Shown here: piece by piece, positions 51,618 to 59,973 of the stretch | How positions within the stretch are numbered: the stretch's first letter is position 1 | How the letters are laid out: the number at the start of each line of letters is the position of its first letter | Origin: JACMNW01 sp963708425 | GTDB lineage: Bacteria; Pseudomonadota; Alphaproteobacteria; Rhodobacterales; Rhodobacteraceae | NCBI GenBank assembly: GCA_963708425.1 | Contig: OY970206.1 | Location: 2,914,001 to 2,978,000, forward strand | DNA: 64,000 nucleotides | Direction: 5' to 3' | Notes under the pieces: model-generated | Database searches by the model: none | What the model was told of the DNA's origin: nothing | The model's input: only the letters and a program-made list of their open reading frames with translations | Program-made: the position numbers and the translations under genes

Positions 51618-52841
51618 TCAAACAGGGTCGCGGATAAGTGGGCAAGTCATGCAATGTGCGCCGCCCCGCCCGCGCCCTAACTCCGATCCGGGGATCGTGA
51701 TCACCTCGACCCCGGCTTTGCGCAGCAGGGTGTTGGAGTGCGTGTTCCGGTCGTAAGACATCACCACCCCCGGTGCCAAACACAGCAGGTTATTGGCATC
51801 ATCCCACTGCTCGCGCTGCGCTTCATAGGTATCGCCGCCGGTCGGGATGGTGCGCAGCGACTTCAGGCCAAGCGCCTGTGCAACAACCTGCAAGAAGGGT
51901 TTGGTTTCCGCCCGCACGTCGATACCGCCCGCTTTGCCAGCGCGCAGCGTGTAGGTCTGGATTGCATCTGTCACCTCGGCAAATACGGTCACCAGATCGC
52001 GGTCGCAGAATGTGAATACAGTATCCAGATGCATCGACCCGCGCGACCGGGGAAGCTGACACGCAATCACCTTGTCCGCGCCGTCTTGCGCAAACAGAGC
52101 CCGCGCGACTTGTCCCACTGCTTGCGGCGAGCTGCGCTCCCCCATTCCGACTAATACCGTCCGGTTACCGATCGGCATAACGTCTCCGCCCTCCAACGTC
52201 GCTGCCCCGTGATCGACTTGCGGATCGCCCCACCAAATCGGAAAGCCAGCGTCGCGAAAATCTGGATGAAAGCGGTAAACTGCGGCTGCGTTCAGCGTTT
52301 CCCAACGACGAGCAGGCCAGTACATCGGGTTCAATGTCACCCCGCCGTAGATCCAGCACGTTGTATCGCGTGTGAAAATCTGGTTCGGCAGCGGGGCGAG
52401 CACAAATTCGTCAGACCGCAGCATTGGTACAACGACGCCGGCCTCTTTGATCGGCAGTTCCGCCCGGCTCATTCCACCGATTAGAAAATCCGCCAACAGT
52501 TCGCTGGGCACCTCCATCAGATGGGCGCGCAGATCATCCGATAGGCCGACCCCTACCGTATCGTCGCTGATCCGTTCGTCTAGCAGCCAGCGTCGTGCCT
52601 TCTTGTCGCGTAGCGTCTGCTCAAACAGTTCGCGAAACACCACAACTTCGACGCTACGGTCCTGCATCGCGTCAACAAAGGTCATGTGTTCAACCCTTGC
52701 CTGCTTGACCCATAACACGTCGTCAAACAGCAGCGCTTCGCGGTTGGCTGGTGTCAGACGTTCCAGCTCGGTCCCCGGGCCATGCACCATCACACGGCGC
52801 AGTGTGCCTGCTTCGGAATGAACCCCATAGATTCCGGTCAT
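51618..52841 (-). CDS. arcA: Arginine deiminase
   Basis: A 407-residue arginine deiminase. Motifs include YGVHSEAGTLRRVMVHGPG, FTRDTTCWIYGGVTLNPM, LEGGDVMPIGNRTVLVGMGERSS, HLDTVFTFCDRD and the active-site Cys in GAHCMTCPLIRDPV at the C terminus. It hydrolyses arginine to citrulline and ammonia, the first reaction of fermentative arginine use. It is the second gene of the arcDABC operon on the minus strand, starting nine bases after arcD. Confidence 0.95.
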   Translation of the reverse strand: MTGIYGVHSEAGTLRRVMVHGPGTELERLTPANREALLFDDVLWVKQARVEHMTFVDAMQDRSVEVVVFRELFEQTLRDKKARRWLLDERISDDTVGVGLSDDLRAHLMEVPSELLADFLIGGMSRAELPIKEAGVVVPMLRSDEFVLAPLPNQIFTRDTTCWIYGGVTLNPMYWPARRWETLNAAAVYRFHPDFRDAGFPIWWGDPQVDHGAATLEGGDVMPIGNRTVLVGMGERSSPQAVGQVARALFAQDGADKVIACQLPRSRGSMHLDTVFTFCDRDLVTVFAEVTDAIQTYTLRAGKAGGIDVRAETKPFLQVVAQALGLKSLRTIPTGGDTYEAQREQWDDANNLLCLAPGVVMSYDRNTHSNTLLRKAGVEVITIPGSELGRGRGGAHCMTCPLIRDPV

Positions 52842-52850
52842 CGGAGTGTC

Positions 52851-54287
52851 CTATTTTAGCATAACAGCGACCGCGAGGCCCGCCATGATGATGACGGTCA
52901 ACGCGAGCAGAAGCGGCCAGACAAAACGTAGCCAGCGTTCGTAGGGCACCCGGCCAATAGCCAGCCCGCCCATGACGACGGCCGAGGTTGGGGTGACAAG
53001 ATTGACCACGCCGCTCGCGGTGGCAAACGCCGTCACGACATTACTTCTGTCCACCCCCGCGAAATCAGCTACCGGTGCAAGGATCGGCATCGAAAGAACC
53101 GCAAGGCCCGAGGTTGAGGGCACAAAAAACGACATACCAACTTCGATCCAGTAAACTACGGCCACAAATGCCGCTCCGGGAAGGCCTGCAACTGTCGTCT
53201 CGGCGCTGTGCAAAATTGTGTCGGTGATCTGGCCTGCGTCCATTACCACGACGATACCGCGCGCCAAGCCGATGATCAGTGCCACGCCCAGCAGATCACG
53301 TGCGCCGTTGACGAAGGCTTCGACCAACTTTGTCTCACCCAAACGCCCGACGATGCCGATGATCAAGGCGGCGGCCAGAAACAGCCCGCTCATCTCGGCC
53401 ATCCACCAGCCACCTGTTGAAACGCCCCAGATCATCAAACCAAACGTTGCCGCAAACAGGATCAGCACGATCTTGTGCAGCCCTGAAAACTCGCCGCTTA
53501 GGGCGTCTTTAGATTTCAGAAAATGCGCCTCGTTTGTTGCTTTGCGGTCAAAGACGAGCGACTTGGTCGGATCGGCCTTAACCCGTGCGGCATAGCGCAT
53601 GACAAAGGCAACAGCGGCGATCCAGGACAGGCCGAGAATTGCGAGCCTGAGGGGCATCCCGTCGGTGAAAGGTATGCCAGCAGCATCAGACGCGATTACC
53701 GTCGAAAAGGCATTGACGGTGGACCCCAGCACGCCCACGCCAGCCCCAAGCATGATCACCGCCACCGGCACCAAAGCGTCATAACCTGCTGCAATCATCA
53801 CCGGGATCAGCAGCACGTAAAATGCCAGTGTCTCTTCGGCCATGCCATAGGTCGTCCCACCCAGCGCGAACAGCGCCATCAGGATCGGGATCATCCAGTT
53901 TTCGCGCCCCTTCAAGCGCAGCATCGCCCGCGCTATGCCCGCATCAATGGCACCCGTAGCCGTCACGACGCCGATAAAGCCGCCGATAATCAGCACAAAC
54001 AAAGACACATCAATTGCGTTCGCGGCATAACTTGACGGATCATAAAACCCGGCGATCGGTGCAAGTATCACGTCAAAAATTCCCTGCGGATTGCCATCGG
54101 TCACAGCATAACTGCCCGCTACGGGGACATCTTTGCCCAACACCTCGGAGGGAACGCGTTCGTATTGACCAGCTGGGATAATCCACGATAGCGCAGCGAC
54201 CACGATGATCAGGACAAACAGGATGGTAAAAGCCGATGGAAAACGGAACCAACCCTTGCTTTCCGAAGCCTCGGTCTGGACGGTCAT
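52851..54287 (-). CDS. YfcC-family transporter, probable arginine/ornithine antiporter
   Basis: A 478-residue integral membrane protein with about 12 hydrophobic segments of the YfcC/DcuC-like (UPF0324-type, SLC13-related) fold: WFRFPSAFTILFVLIIVVAALSWIIPAGQYERV at the start, GGTTYGMAEETLAFYVLLIPVMIAAGYDALVPVAVIMLGAGVGVLGSTVNAFSTVIAS mid-protein, and SFFVPSTSGLAVLSMPIL at the C-terminal half. It differs from classic ArcD of the APC family, but YfcC proteins frequently take its place in arc operons. It would exchange external arginine for ornithine. First gene of the operon, with an FNR-like box 111 bases upstream. Confidence 0.8.
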   Translation of the reverse strand: MTVQTEASESKGWFRFPSAFTILFVLIIVVAALSWIIPAGQYERVPSEVLGKDVPVAGSYAVTDGNPQGIFDVILAPIAGFYDPSSYAANAIDVSLFVLIIGGFIGVVTATGAIDAGIARAMLRLKGRENWMIPILMALFALGGTTYGMAEETLAFYVLLIPVMIAAGYDALVPVAVIMLGAGVGVLGSTVNAFSTVIASDAAGIPFTDGMPLRLAILGLSWIAAVAFVMRYAARVKADPTKSLVFDRKATNEAHFLKSKDALSGEFSGLHKIVLILFAATFGLMIWGVSTGGWWMAEMSGLFLAAALIIGIVGRLGETKLVEAFVNGARDLLGVALIIGLARGIVVVMDAGQITDTILHSAETTVAGLPGAAFVAVVYWIEVGMSFFVPSTSGLAVLSMPILAPVADFAGVDRSNVVTAFATASGVVNLVTPTSAVVMGGLAIGRVPYERWLRFVWPLLLALTVIIMAGLAVAVMLK

Positions 54288-54398
54288 GGCGCACCCTCAG
54301 AATTATGGGCGGTTGGGGACACTTCGTGAACGTCAAGCGCCACCCAACCACCGATTATGAACTCTTTGTGAGGTTGCCCCTTTTTGGCATAAGCCGTT

Positions 54399-54412
54399 CT
54401 GATCCAGATCAA
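54399..54412. promoter_or_regulatory. FNR/FixK-like box (CTGATCCAGATCAA)
   Basis: Nine of ten half-site bases match. It lies 111 bases upstream of the arc operon and 140 upstream of the divergent P-type ATPase. Activation of arc operons by FNR/ANR is well known in other bacteria. Confidence 0.65.
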
Positions 54413-54453
54413 GACGGCGAATAATTTCAGGTGGTTCGGGCTCGGATTGTTGC

Positions 54454-54467
54454 ATGATGTAGGTCAA
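54454..54467 (+). promoter_or_regulatory. FNR/FixK-like box (ATGATGTAGGTCAA)
   Basis: Second, weaker box (eight of ten) in the same gap, 85 bases before the P-type ATPase start, the closer of the two. Confidence 0.45.
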
Positions 54468-54552
54468 GTGCCTAACCGAACACCTATGCTACCCACGGCT
54501 AAGTTATATCGTTATCTGGCAAATCCCAAATTCTTGGATCGGATCTAAACTG

Positions 54553-57078
54553 ATGTCTTCAGAAAACAGCGAACGACTGTCGCAGGGCCTGACTGTCGCC
54601 GCCGCGAAGGTGCTTCTTGATCGTGATGGCCCAAACGAATTGCCGAGGGCGCGGCGGCGCAGTGCGTTTCGGCTGGTCCTCGACATTCTGCGTGAGCCAA
54701 TGCTCGGGCTGCTGCTGGCGGGCGGGATGGTCTACCTTCTGCTTGGCGATCTGGCCGAAGCGTTGATCCTTTTGGCCTTTGCCTGCCTTTCCGTAATAAT
54801 CACCGTGGTGCAAGAGGCGCGTACCGAGCGCGTGCTCGAAGCCTTGCGTGACTTGACCAGCCCGCGCGCGCTGGTGATCCGTGATGGCGCGCACCACCGC
54901 ATTCCGGGGCGCGAGGTCGTGTGTGGCGATCTGATCGTGTTGGCAGAAGGCGACCGTGTGTCTGCCGACGCCCACCTCGTTCAAGCCACTGGGGTGACCG
55001 CCGACGAGTCATTGCTCACGGGTGAAGCCGTTCCAGTTCAAAAGCAGGTCGCCTCGCCGGTTGGCCCGGACGACGCCGAAGCGGTGTCTCGGTCTGCGGT
55101 ATTCTCAGGCACCCTGATCGTGGGCGGCACGGCCGTGGCGATGGTCGACGCCACTGGCCCGCGCAGCGAGATCGGCAAGATCGGCAAATCTTTGAACATG
55201 CTGGAAACAGAAACTCCGCACCTGCAGCGCCAGACGCGACGACTGGTCACCGTATTTGCCGCGATGGGTGGGACAGTCAGCCTCGCCGTCGTCGCTTTGT
55301 ACGGTTACTTGCGCGGTGACTGGCTTGAGGGGGTTCTTGCGGGAATTGCAGTCGGCATGGCGATGCTGCCGGAAGAATTCCCAATGGTGCTTGCCGTTTT
55401 CATGGCCATGGGGGCATGGCGCATCTCGAAAGCGCGGGTACTGACCCGCCGCGCATCCGCAATTGAATCCCTTGGCGCGGCTAGTGTTTTGTGCACCGAC
55501 AAAACCGGCACTCTGACTGAAAACCGCATGGCTGTGGCCGAGTTGCGACTGCCGAATGGGAAGGCCTTCTCTGTTGGGCAGGGGCCGCTGACAGGTGAGT
55601 TTCTGAAGTTGGCAATTAGCGGAACAGCAGCCAGCAACCCAAGCCCCTTCGACCCAATGGAAAAGGCATTTCACGACCTGACCCCAATGAACGATGGCGG
55701 CATTCTGCAACGATCTTATGCTATTGCCCCTGACTTACTGGCAATGACACAGGTCTGGAAAGACGGTGATCATCTGACCGCGTACGCCAAGGGTGCGCCC
55801 GAAGCTATCGCGAAACTTTGCCGACTGACCGCCGTTCGACGTGCCAAACTGACCGAACAAATTGACGAAATGGCCAGCTCTGGGTTGCGGGTTCTGGGTG
55901 TTGCCGCCGCTAGCAGCGGCCCCGAACTGCCAGACAAGCAATCGGGCTTTCGCTACCATTTTGTCGGATTGGTCGGTCTTGCGGATCCTCTACGTGTCTC
56001 GGTTCCCGCCGCCGTTGCTGAATGCCAAAACGCTGGTATCCGCGTCCTCATGATCACCGGCGACTATCCCGTAACCGCCCGTGCGATCGCGCGCCAGGCA
56101 GGACTTGCGGGCGAAGTACTTGTCACCGGCGATGATCTTTCCAATATGGACGACCGGGCGTTGGGCGAAGTGGTGAAAAATGCCACCGTCTTTGCCCGCA
56201 TCCGGCCAGAACAGAAACTGCGTATTGTTATGGCGCTAAAGGCAGCCGGTGCCATTATCGCAATGACTGGCGACGGCGTGAATGATGCCCCCGCGCTCAA
56301 GGCCGCGCATATTGGCGTCGCGATGGGCGGCCGCGGTACGGATGTTGCGCGTGAAGCGTCTAGTATTGTTCTTCTTGACGATGATTTCAGCTCTATCGTT
56401 ACCACTGTCCGGCTGGGGCGCCGCATCTACGATAACCTGCGCAAGGCAATGAGCTTTATTCTGGCGGTTCATGTGCCCATTGCCGGTCTGTCCCTGATGC
56501 CGCTTATCCTTGGCTTGCCGGTGCTGTTCGGGCCGGTTCATATTGCTTTCCTGGAGATGATCATCGACCCGGTCTGCGCCTTGGTTTTTGAAGCCGAAGC
56601 AGACGAGGATGGCATCATGAAGCGCCCGCCGCGCAATCCTGCGGAACCAGTCTTTTCCGGACCAACGATAGTATGGAGTGTCACACAGGGCCTGCTGGTT
56701 CTTGCCGCTACTGCAGGGGTGTATCTGCTGGCACCGCAATACGGTCGGGACATTGCGCAGACCCGGACGCTTACGTTCGTGACGCTGGTCTTCGGGATTC
56801 TGGCATTGATCCTTGTGAACCGGTCCACCTCGTCGTCAATCCTCGCCGCCCTGTTCCGGCCGAACCGTGCATTGGCGGTGGTTCTACCAGTGGTTTTTGC
56901 CCTTTTAGGGGTGGTCTTGTTCTGGCCACCCGCGCAGGTCTTGTTCCGCTTTGCAGAGTTGCCCCCGAATTTTCTGGCTGTGCCCGCCGTCGCAGGCATC
57001 GCTGTGCTGGTGCTGCTTGAGATGTTGAAGCTGGTTTCAGGCAGGATGAAGGGTATGATATCCCCGCGTAGAGCGTGA
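54553..57078 (+). CDS. Cation-translocating P-type ATPase (P2-like)
   Basis: An 841-residue P-type ATPase of the Ca2+/cation P2 class. Motifs are TADESLLTGEAVPV (actuator TGE), GMAMLPEEFPMVLAVF (transmembrane ion site, PEEFP in place of the SERCA PEGLP), the phosphorylated D316 in CTDKTGTLTENRM, KGAPEAI, MITGDYPVTA, and MTGDGVNDAPALKAAHIGVAMG. There are eight to ten hydrophobic segments. The ion is unknown; PEEFP-type members are widespread in proteobacteria without a settled substrate. The two upstream FNR-like boxes imply expression when oxygen is low. ATG 54553 has only a weak ribosome site. Confidence 0.88.
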   Translation: MSSENSERLSQGLTVAAAKVLLDRDGPNELPRARRRSAFRLVLDILREPMLGLLLAGGMVYLLLGDLAEALILLAFACLSVIITVVQEARTERVLEALRDLTSPRALVIRDGAHHRIPGREVVCGDLIVLAEGDRVSADAHLVQATGVTADESLLTGEAVPVQKQVASPVGPDDAEAVSRSAVFSGTLIVGGTAVAMVDATGPRSEIGKIGKSLNMLETETPHLQRQTRRLVTVFAAMGGTVSLAVVALYGYLRGDWLEGVLAGIAVGMAMLPEEFPMVLAVFMAMGAWRISKARVLTRRASAIESLGAASVLCTDKTGTLTENRMAVAELRLPNGKAFSVGQGPLTGEFLKLAISGTAASNPSPFDPMEKAFHDLTPMNDGGILQRSYAIAPDLLAMTQVWKDGDHLTAYAKGAPEAIAKLCRLTAVRRAKLTEQIDEMASSGLRVLGVAAASSGPELPDKQSGFRYHFVGLVGLADPLRVSVPAAVAECQNAGIRVLMITGDYPVTARAIARQAGLAGEVLVTGDDLSNMDDRALGEVVKNATVFARIRPEQKLRIVMALKAAGAIIAMTGDGVNDAPALKAAHIGVAMGGRGTDVAREASSIVLLDDDFSSIVTTVRLGRRIYDNLRKAMSFILAVHVPIAGLSLMPLILGLPVLFGPVHIAFLEMIIDPVCALVFEAEADEDGIMKRPPRNPAEPVFSGPTIVWSVTQGLLVLAATAGVYLLAPQYGRDIAQTRTLTFVTLVFGILALILVNRSTSSSILAALFRPNRALAVVLPVVFALLGVVLFWPPAQVLFRFAELPPNFLAVPAVAGIAVLVLLEMLKLVSGRMKGMISPRRA

Positions 57079-57370
57079 TCGGACCCAAGCAGTGTGACTA
57101 TGGTTGACTAGGCCGCTACGCCACTACGGCTACCGAAAGGACTTCGCCAGCGCCATCAGCAGCTGCGCGACCAAAGGTCAACACCCACATCCTGAACATG
57201 ATGACGACGGCGTCTGCACTCCTTCCGGCCAACGGAAGATCACGCGTAAAACTCCGCCCCCAAACGGCTCAGTTGGTTGCTTTGTCGGAATCCTCATGCC
57301 TGCCGCTTTGCAGTCAGGACGAGGTTGACCAACGAGGCGCTACGTGTCGGCGCTGATCGCGCGGGGTCGG
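57079..57370. other. Gap with no recognisable gene
   Basis: Nothing convincing is seen on either strand. Short open frames here lack ribosome sites and family motifs. It separates the end of the low-oxygen island from the RNA-ligase-family gene. Confidence 0.4.
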
Positions 57371-57973
57371 TCACAAGTCAAAGCTGGTCTGCTGCGGACT
57401 GTCCGCCAACAGCGGCCAGTTTCCGAGCACCACATGGCGGTTTTGCCCTTGCAGGCTGTCAATCAGCGTAATGTCGCGGATTGTCCAATGGATTGGCACC
57501 GCAAGGTGTCTTATTTCAGGGAAGCCGGGGCCATAGGCAAGTGTCAGATGTGGCACAACCTTCTGCTGCCGAGGTGGCATAAGGCCAACAGCGTTGAGAT
57601 CGTGACGCAACTGGATTGCCAGATCGTTGGCTCGGGCGCTCCGGCCGTCCGTCGCAAGCACGAGCGCACGGTTGCCCGGGCGGCCGTTAAAGGTCATCAG
57701 CCGGTCAAAGCAGAGTTCGAACGGGGCGGCATGAAAAGCAGAGCCAGCCCGCCGAGCCCGCTCAACTAGAATTGGATCCAGGTCGTCCAACTCAGCGATC
57801 CCCTGAATGCTCATATGAAGCTTGTCGTGACGGAAATGTTCACCTGTCCCGATTGCCGCCCATACATCCGCAATGTGATCTTTGATCTCACCCGGCGGAA
57901 CAGATGCAAAGAACAGACTATGGGCCGGTCTTTGTATGGAATAGGGCTTCGTGGGTGCTCCGTGATCTGGCAT
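57371..57973 (-). CDS. thpR: 2',5'-RNA ligase family protein (ThpR-like cyclic phosphodiesterase)
   Basis: A 200-residue 2H-phosphoesterase. ATG 57973 was chosen (MPDHGAP) with AGAGGTG upstream. The two HxTx motifs are HMSIQG (HxS variant, residue ~63) and HLTLAYG (residue ~145). Bacterial ThpR proteins cleave 2',3'-cyclic nucleotides or ligate 2',5' RNA in vitro. The C-terminal region DITLIDSLQGQNRHVVLGNWPL is typical. The first motif has Ser in place of Thr, which is tolerated in the family. Confidence 0.85.
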   Translation of the reverse strand: MPDHGAPTKPYSIQRPAHSLFFASVPPGEIKDHIADVWAAIGTGEHFRHDKLHMSIQGIAELDDLDPILVERARRAGSAFHAAPFELCFDRLMTFNGRPGNRALVLATDGRSARANDLAIQLRHDLNAVGLMPPRQQKVVPHLTLAYGPGFPEIRHLAVPIHWTIRDITLIDSLQGQNRHVVLGNWPLLADSPQQTSFDL

Positions 57974-58162
57974 TGCATACACCTCTGTCGATTGATGTGA
58001 GCCAGAGTAGAGCGAAAACAAAAGAAGAACAACTTTGGATGTGACAAGATACTGGTGGTTAGTAACTGGTGAGATTGCTGACACCTCGGCGGAGCTAAAA
58101 ATAGCCGTATCGGTTGGGTTAAAGCCCGGCGGCGGGCCTTGCTTCGGGCTATCGAAGCCCCG

Positions 58163-58924
58163 TCACTGCCGGATGCGCCAACCGCTGCGGAAGATCCACC
58201 AGACTGCCGCGAGGCAAAGACCGGTGAAGACCGCAATCGCGAGCAGGCTTACACCAATCGGGACATCGGCGGTGTCGAAGAACGACCAGCGGAACACCGA
58301 CATCAGGTACACGACGGGGTTGAACAGCGCGATGGTGCGCCAGATGCCCGGCAGCATATCGACACTATAGAAACTGCCGCCGAGAAAGATCAGCGGCGTT
58401 AGCACCAGTAGCGGGATCAACTGCAACTGCTGGAAATCTTTGGCCCAGATGCCGATGATGAAGCCGAATAGCGAAAAGCTGAAGCTGGTTACCGACAGCA
58501 GCGCCAGCATGGCAACCGGATGCGCAATTGGCAGGTCGACGAACAGGAACGCCGTCGCCAGTATGACCAGCCCGATCAATATCGACTTCACCGCCGCCGC
58601 ACCGACATAGCCGATGACGATCTCTAGATAGCTGACTGGGGCGGACAGCAGCTCGTAAATCGTGCCGATGAACTTGGGGAAGTTGATCGCGAAGGACGCG
58701 TTCGACACCGATTGCGTGATAACGGTCAGCATGATCAGCCCCGGCACGATGAATGCGCCGTAGGTTACGCCGTCGACCGTTTCGATCTTGCTGCCGATCG
58801 CCGCCCCGAACACCACGAAATAAAGCGAGGTCGAGATGACGGGCGAGATCAGCGATTCAATGATGGTGCGGAAGAACCGCGCCATTTCCCTTTGAAAGAT
58901 AACCCGTATGGCCTGAAAATTCAT
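58163..58924 (-). CDS. ABC-2 type transporter permease (YadH-like)
   Basis: A 253-residue permease with six hydrophobic segments of the ABC-2/YadH type. It begins with an amphipathic helix (AIRVIFQREMARFFRTIIESLISPVI), and carries the family motifs TYGAFIVPGLIMLTVI and LLVLTPLIFLGGSFYSVDMLPGIWRTIALFNPVVYLMSVFRWSF. Overlaps the ATPase gene by four bases (ATGA). Relatives export drugs, lipids or polysaccharides; substrate unknown. Confidence 0.88.
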   Translation of the reverse strand: MNFQAIRVIFQREMARFFRTIIESLISPVISTSLYFVVFGAAIGSKIETVDGVTYGAFIVPGLIMLTVITQSVSNASFAINFPKFIGTIYELLSAPVSYLEIVIGYVGAAAVKSILIGLVILATAFLFVDLPIAHPVAMLALLSVTSFSFSLFGFIIGIWAKDFQQLQLIPLLVLTPLIFLGGSFYSVDMLPGIWRTIALFNPVVYLMSVFRWSFFDTADVPIGVSLLAIAVFTGLCLAAVWWIFRSGWRIRQ

Positions 58925-59847
58925 GCTTGTTCCCTCACCAGGCCAACGAAGATATCCTCAAGGCTGCTTTGTCTGGTCGCAAGATCAGTCATCTGTAATC
59001 CGGCGGCGCGCAGGTCATTCAGCAATGTGATGATCCCGGTCCGCTCGCCCTTGGTGTCATAAGTATAGATCAGGCTGCGCCCGTCCGACCCCAGTTCCAG
59101 CGCATAGTGCGCCAAACCTTCGGGCATCACCGTGACCGGAACAGCCAGATCGACATGCAGCTGTTTCTGGCCCATCTGTGCCATCAGTTCAGCCTTATCT
59201 TGCACCAGCAAAATCTCTCCCTTGTTGATGACGCCGACGCGGTCGGCAATCGCTTCGGCCTCTTCGATGTAATGCGTGGTCAGGATAATCGTCACCCCTT
59301 GCGCCTTCAGGTCACCCACGACCGACCACATGTCCTTGCGCAATTCCACGTCGACGCCCGCTGAAGGTTCATCCAGAAACAACACCCTTGGCTCATGCGC
59401 CAGCGCCTTGGCGATCAGCACCCGACGTTTCATGCCACCTGACAGCGGCATGATGGCACTGTCTTTCTTGTCCCATAGTGACAACTGTCGCAGCACCTTT
59501 TCGACGTAGGCCGGATCAGGAGCCTTGCCGAACAAGCCGCGCGAAAAGCTGACGGAATTTAACACCTTTTCAAACGGTTCGAGTGTAATTTCCTGCGGCA
59601 CGAGGCCTATCAGATTGCGTGCCGCGCGAAAGTCGCGGATCACGTCATGGCCGCCCACGGTAATGCTGCCTGACGTTGGCTGGACAATGCCGCAGATCGT
59701 GGAAATCAAGGTGGTCTTACCCGCGCCGTTGGGGCCAAGCAGCGCCAGTATCTCGCCCTCTTCAATCTCCAGATTGACGGACTTCAGCGCCTCAAAGCCG
59801 GATTTGTAGGTCTTGGTCAGGTTGTGAACAGAAACGATGGACGGCAT
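58921..59847 (-). CDS. ABC-2 type transporter ATPase (YadG-like)
   Basis: A 308-residue ATPase. ATG 59847 follows GAGGATTCC; upstream codons in frame are not supported by a ribosome site. Walker A GPNGAGKT, Q-loop region GLVPQEIT, signature LSGGMKRRVLIAKAL and Walker B VLFLDEPSAGVDVE are present. It partners with the permease gene that it overlaps. The pair is the usual yadGH arrangement. Confidence 0.9.
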   Translation of the reverse strand: MPSIVSVHNLTKTYKSGFEALKSVNLEIEEGEILALLGPNGAGKTTLISTICGIVQPTSGSITVGGHDVIRDFRAARNLIGLVPQEITLEPFEKVLNSVSFSRGLFGKAPDPAYVEKVLRQLSLWDKKDSAIMPLSGGMKRRVLIAKALAHEPRVLFLDEPSAGVDVELRKDMWSVVGDLKAQGVTIILTTHYIEEAEAIADRVGVINKGEILLVQDKAELMAQMGQKQLHVDLAVPVTVMPEGLAHYALELGSDGRSLIYTYDTKGERTGIITLLNDLRAAGLQMTDLATRQSSLEDIFVGLVREQA

Positions 59848-59973
59848 GGAATCCTCGGCTTTAGAAGGCCATAACCCTAACCCGCCCCGCTGCTGGGGCC
59901 AAGGGCATCCGTCAGAAGCACATGGCGGCTGATGGACTTGATGAGGGGCATTTCGCACCGCTGCTGGCGGACC

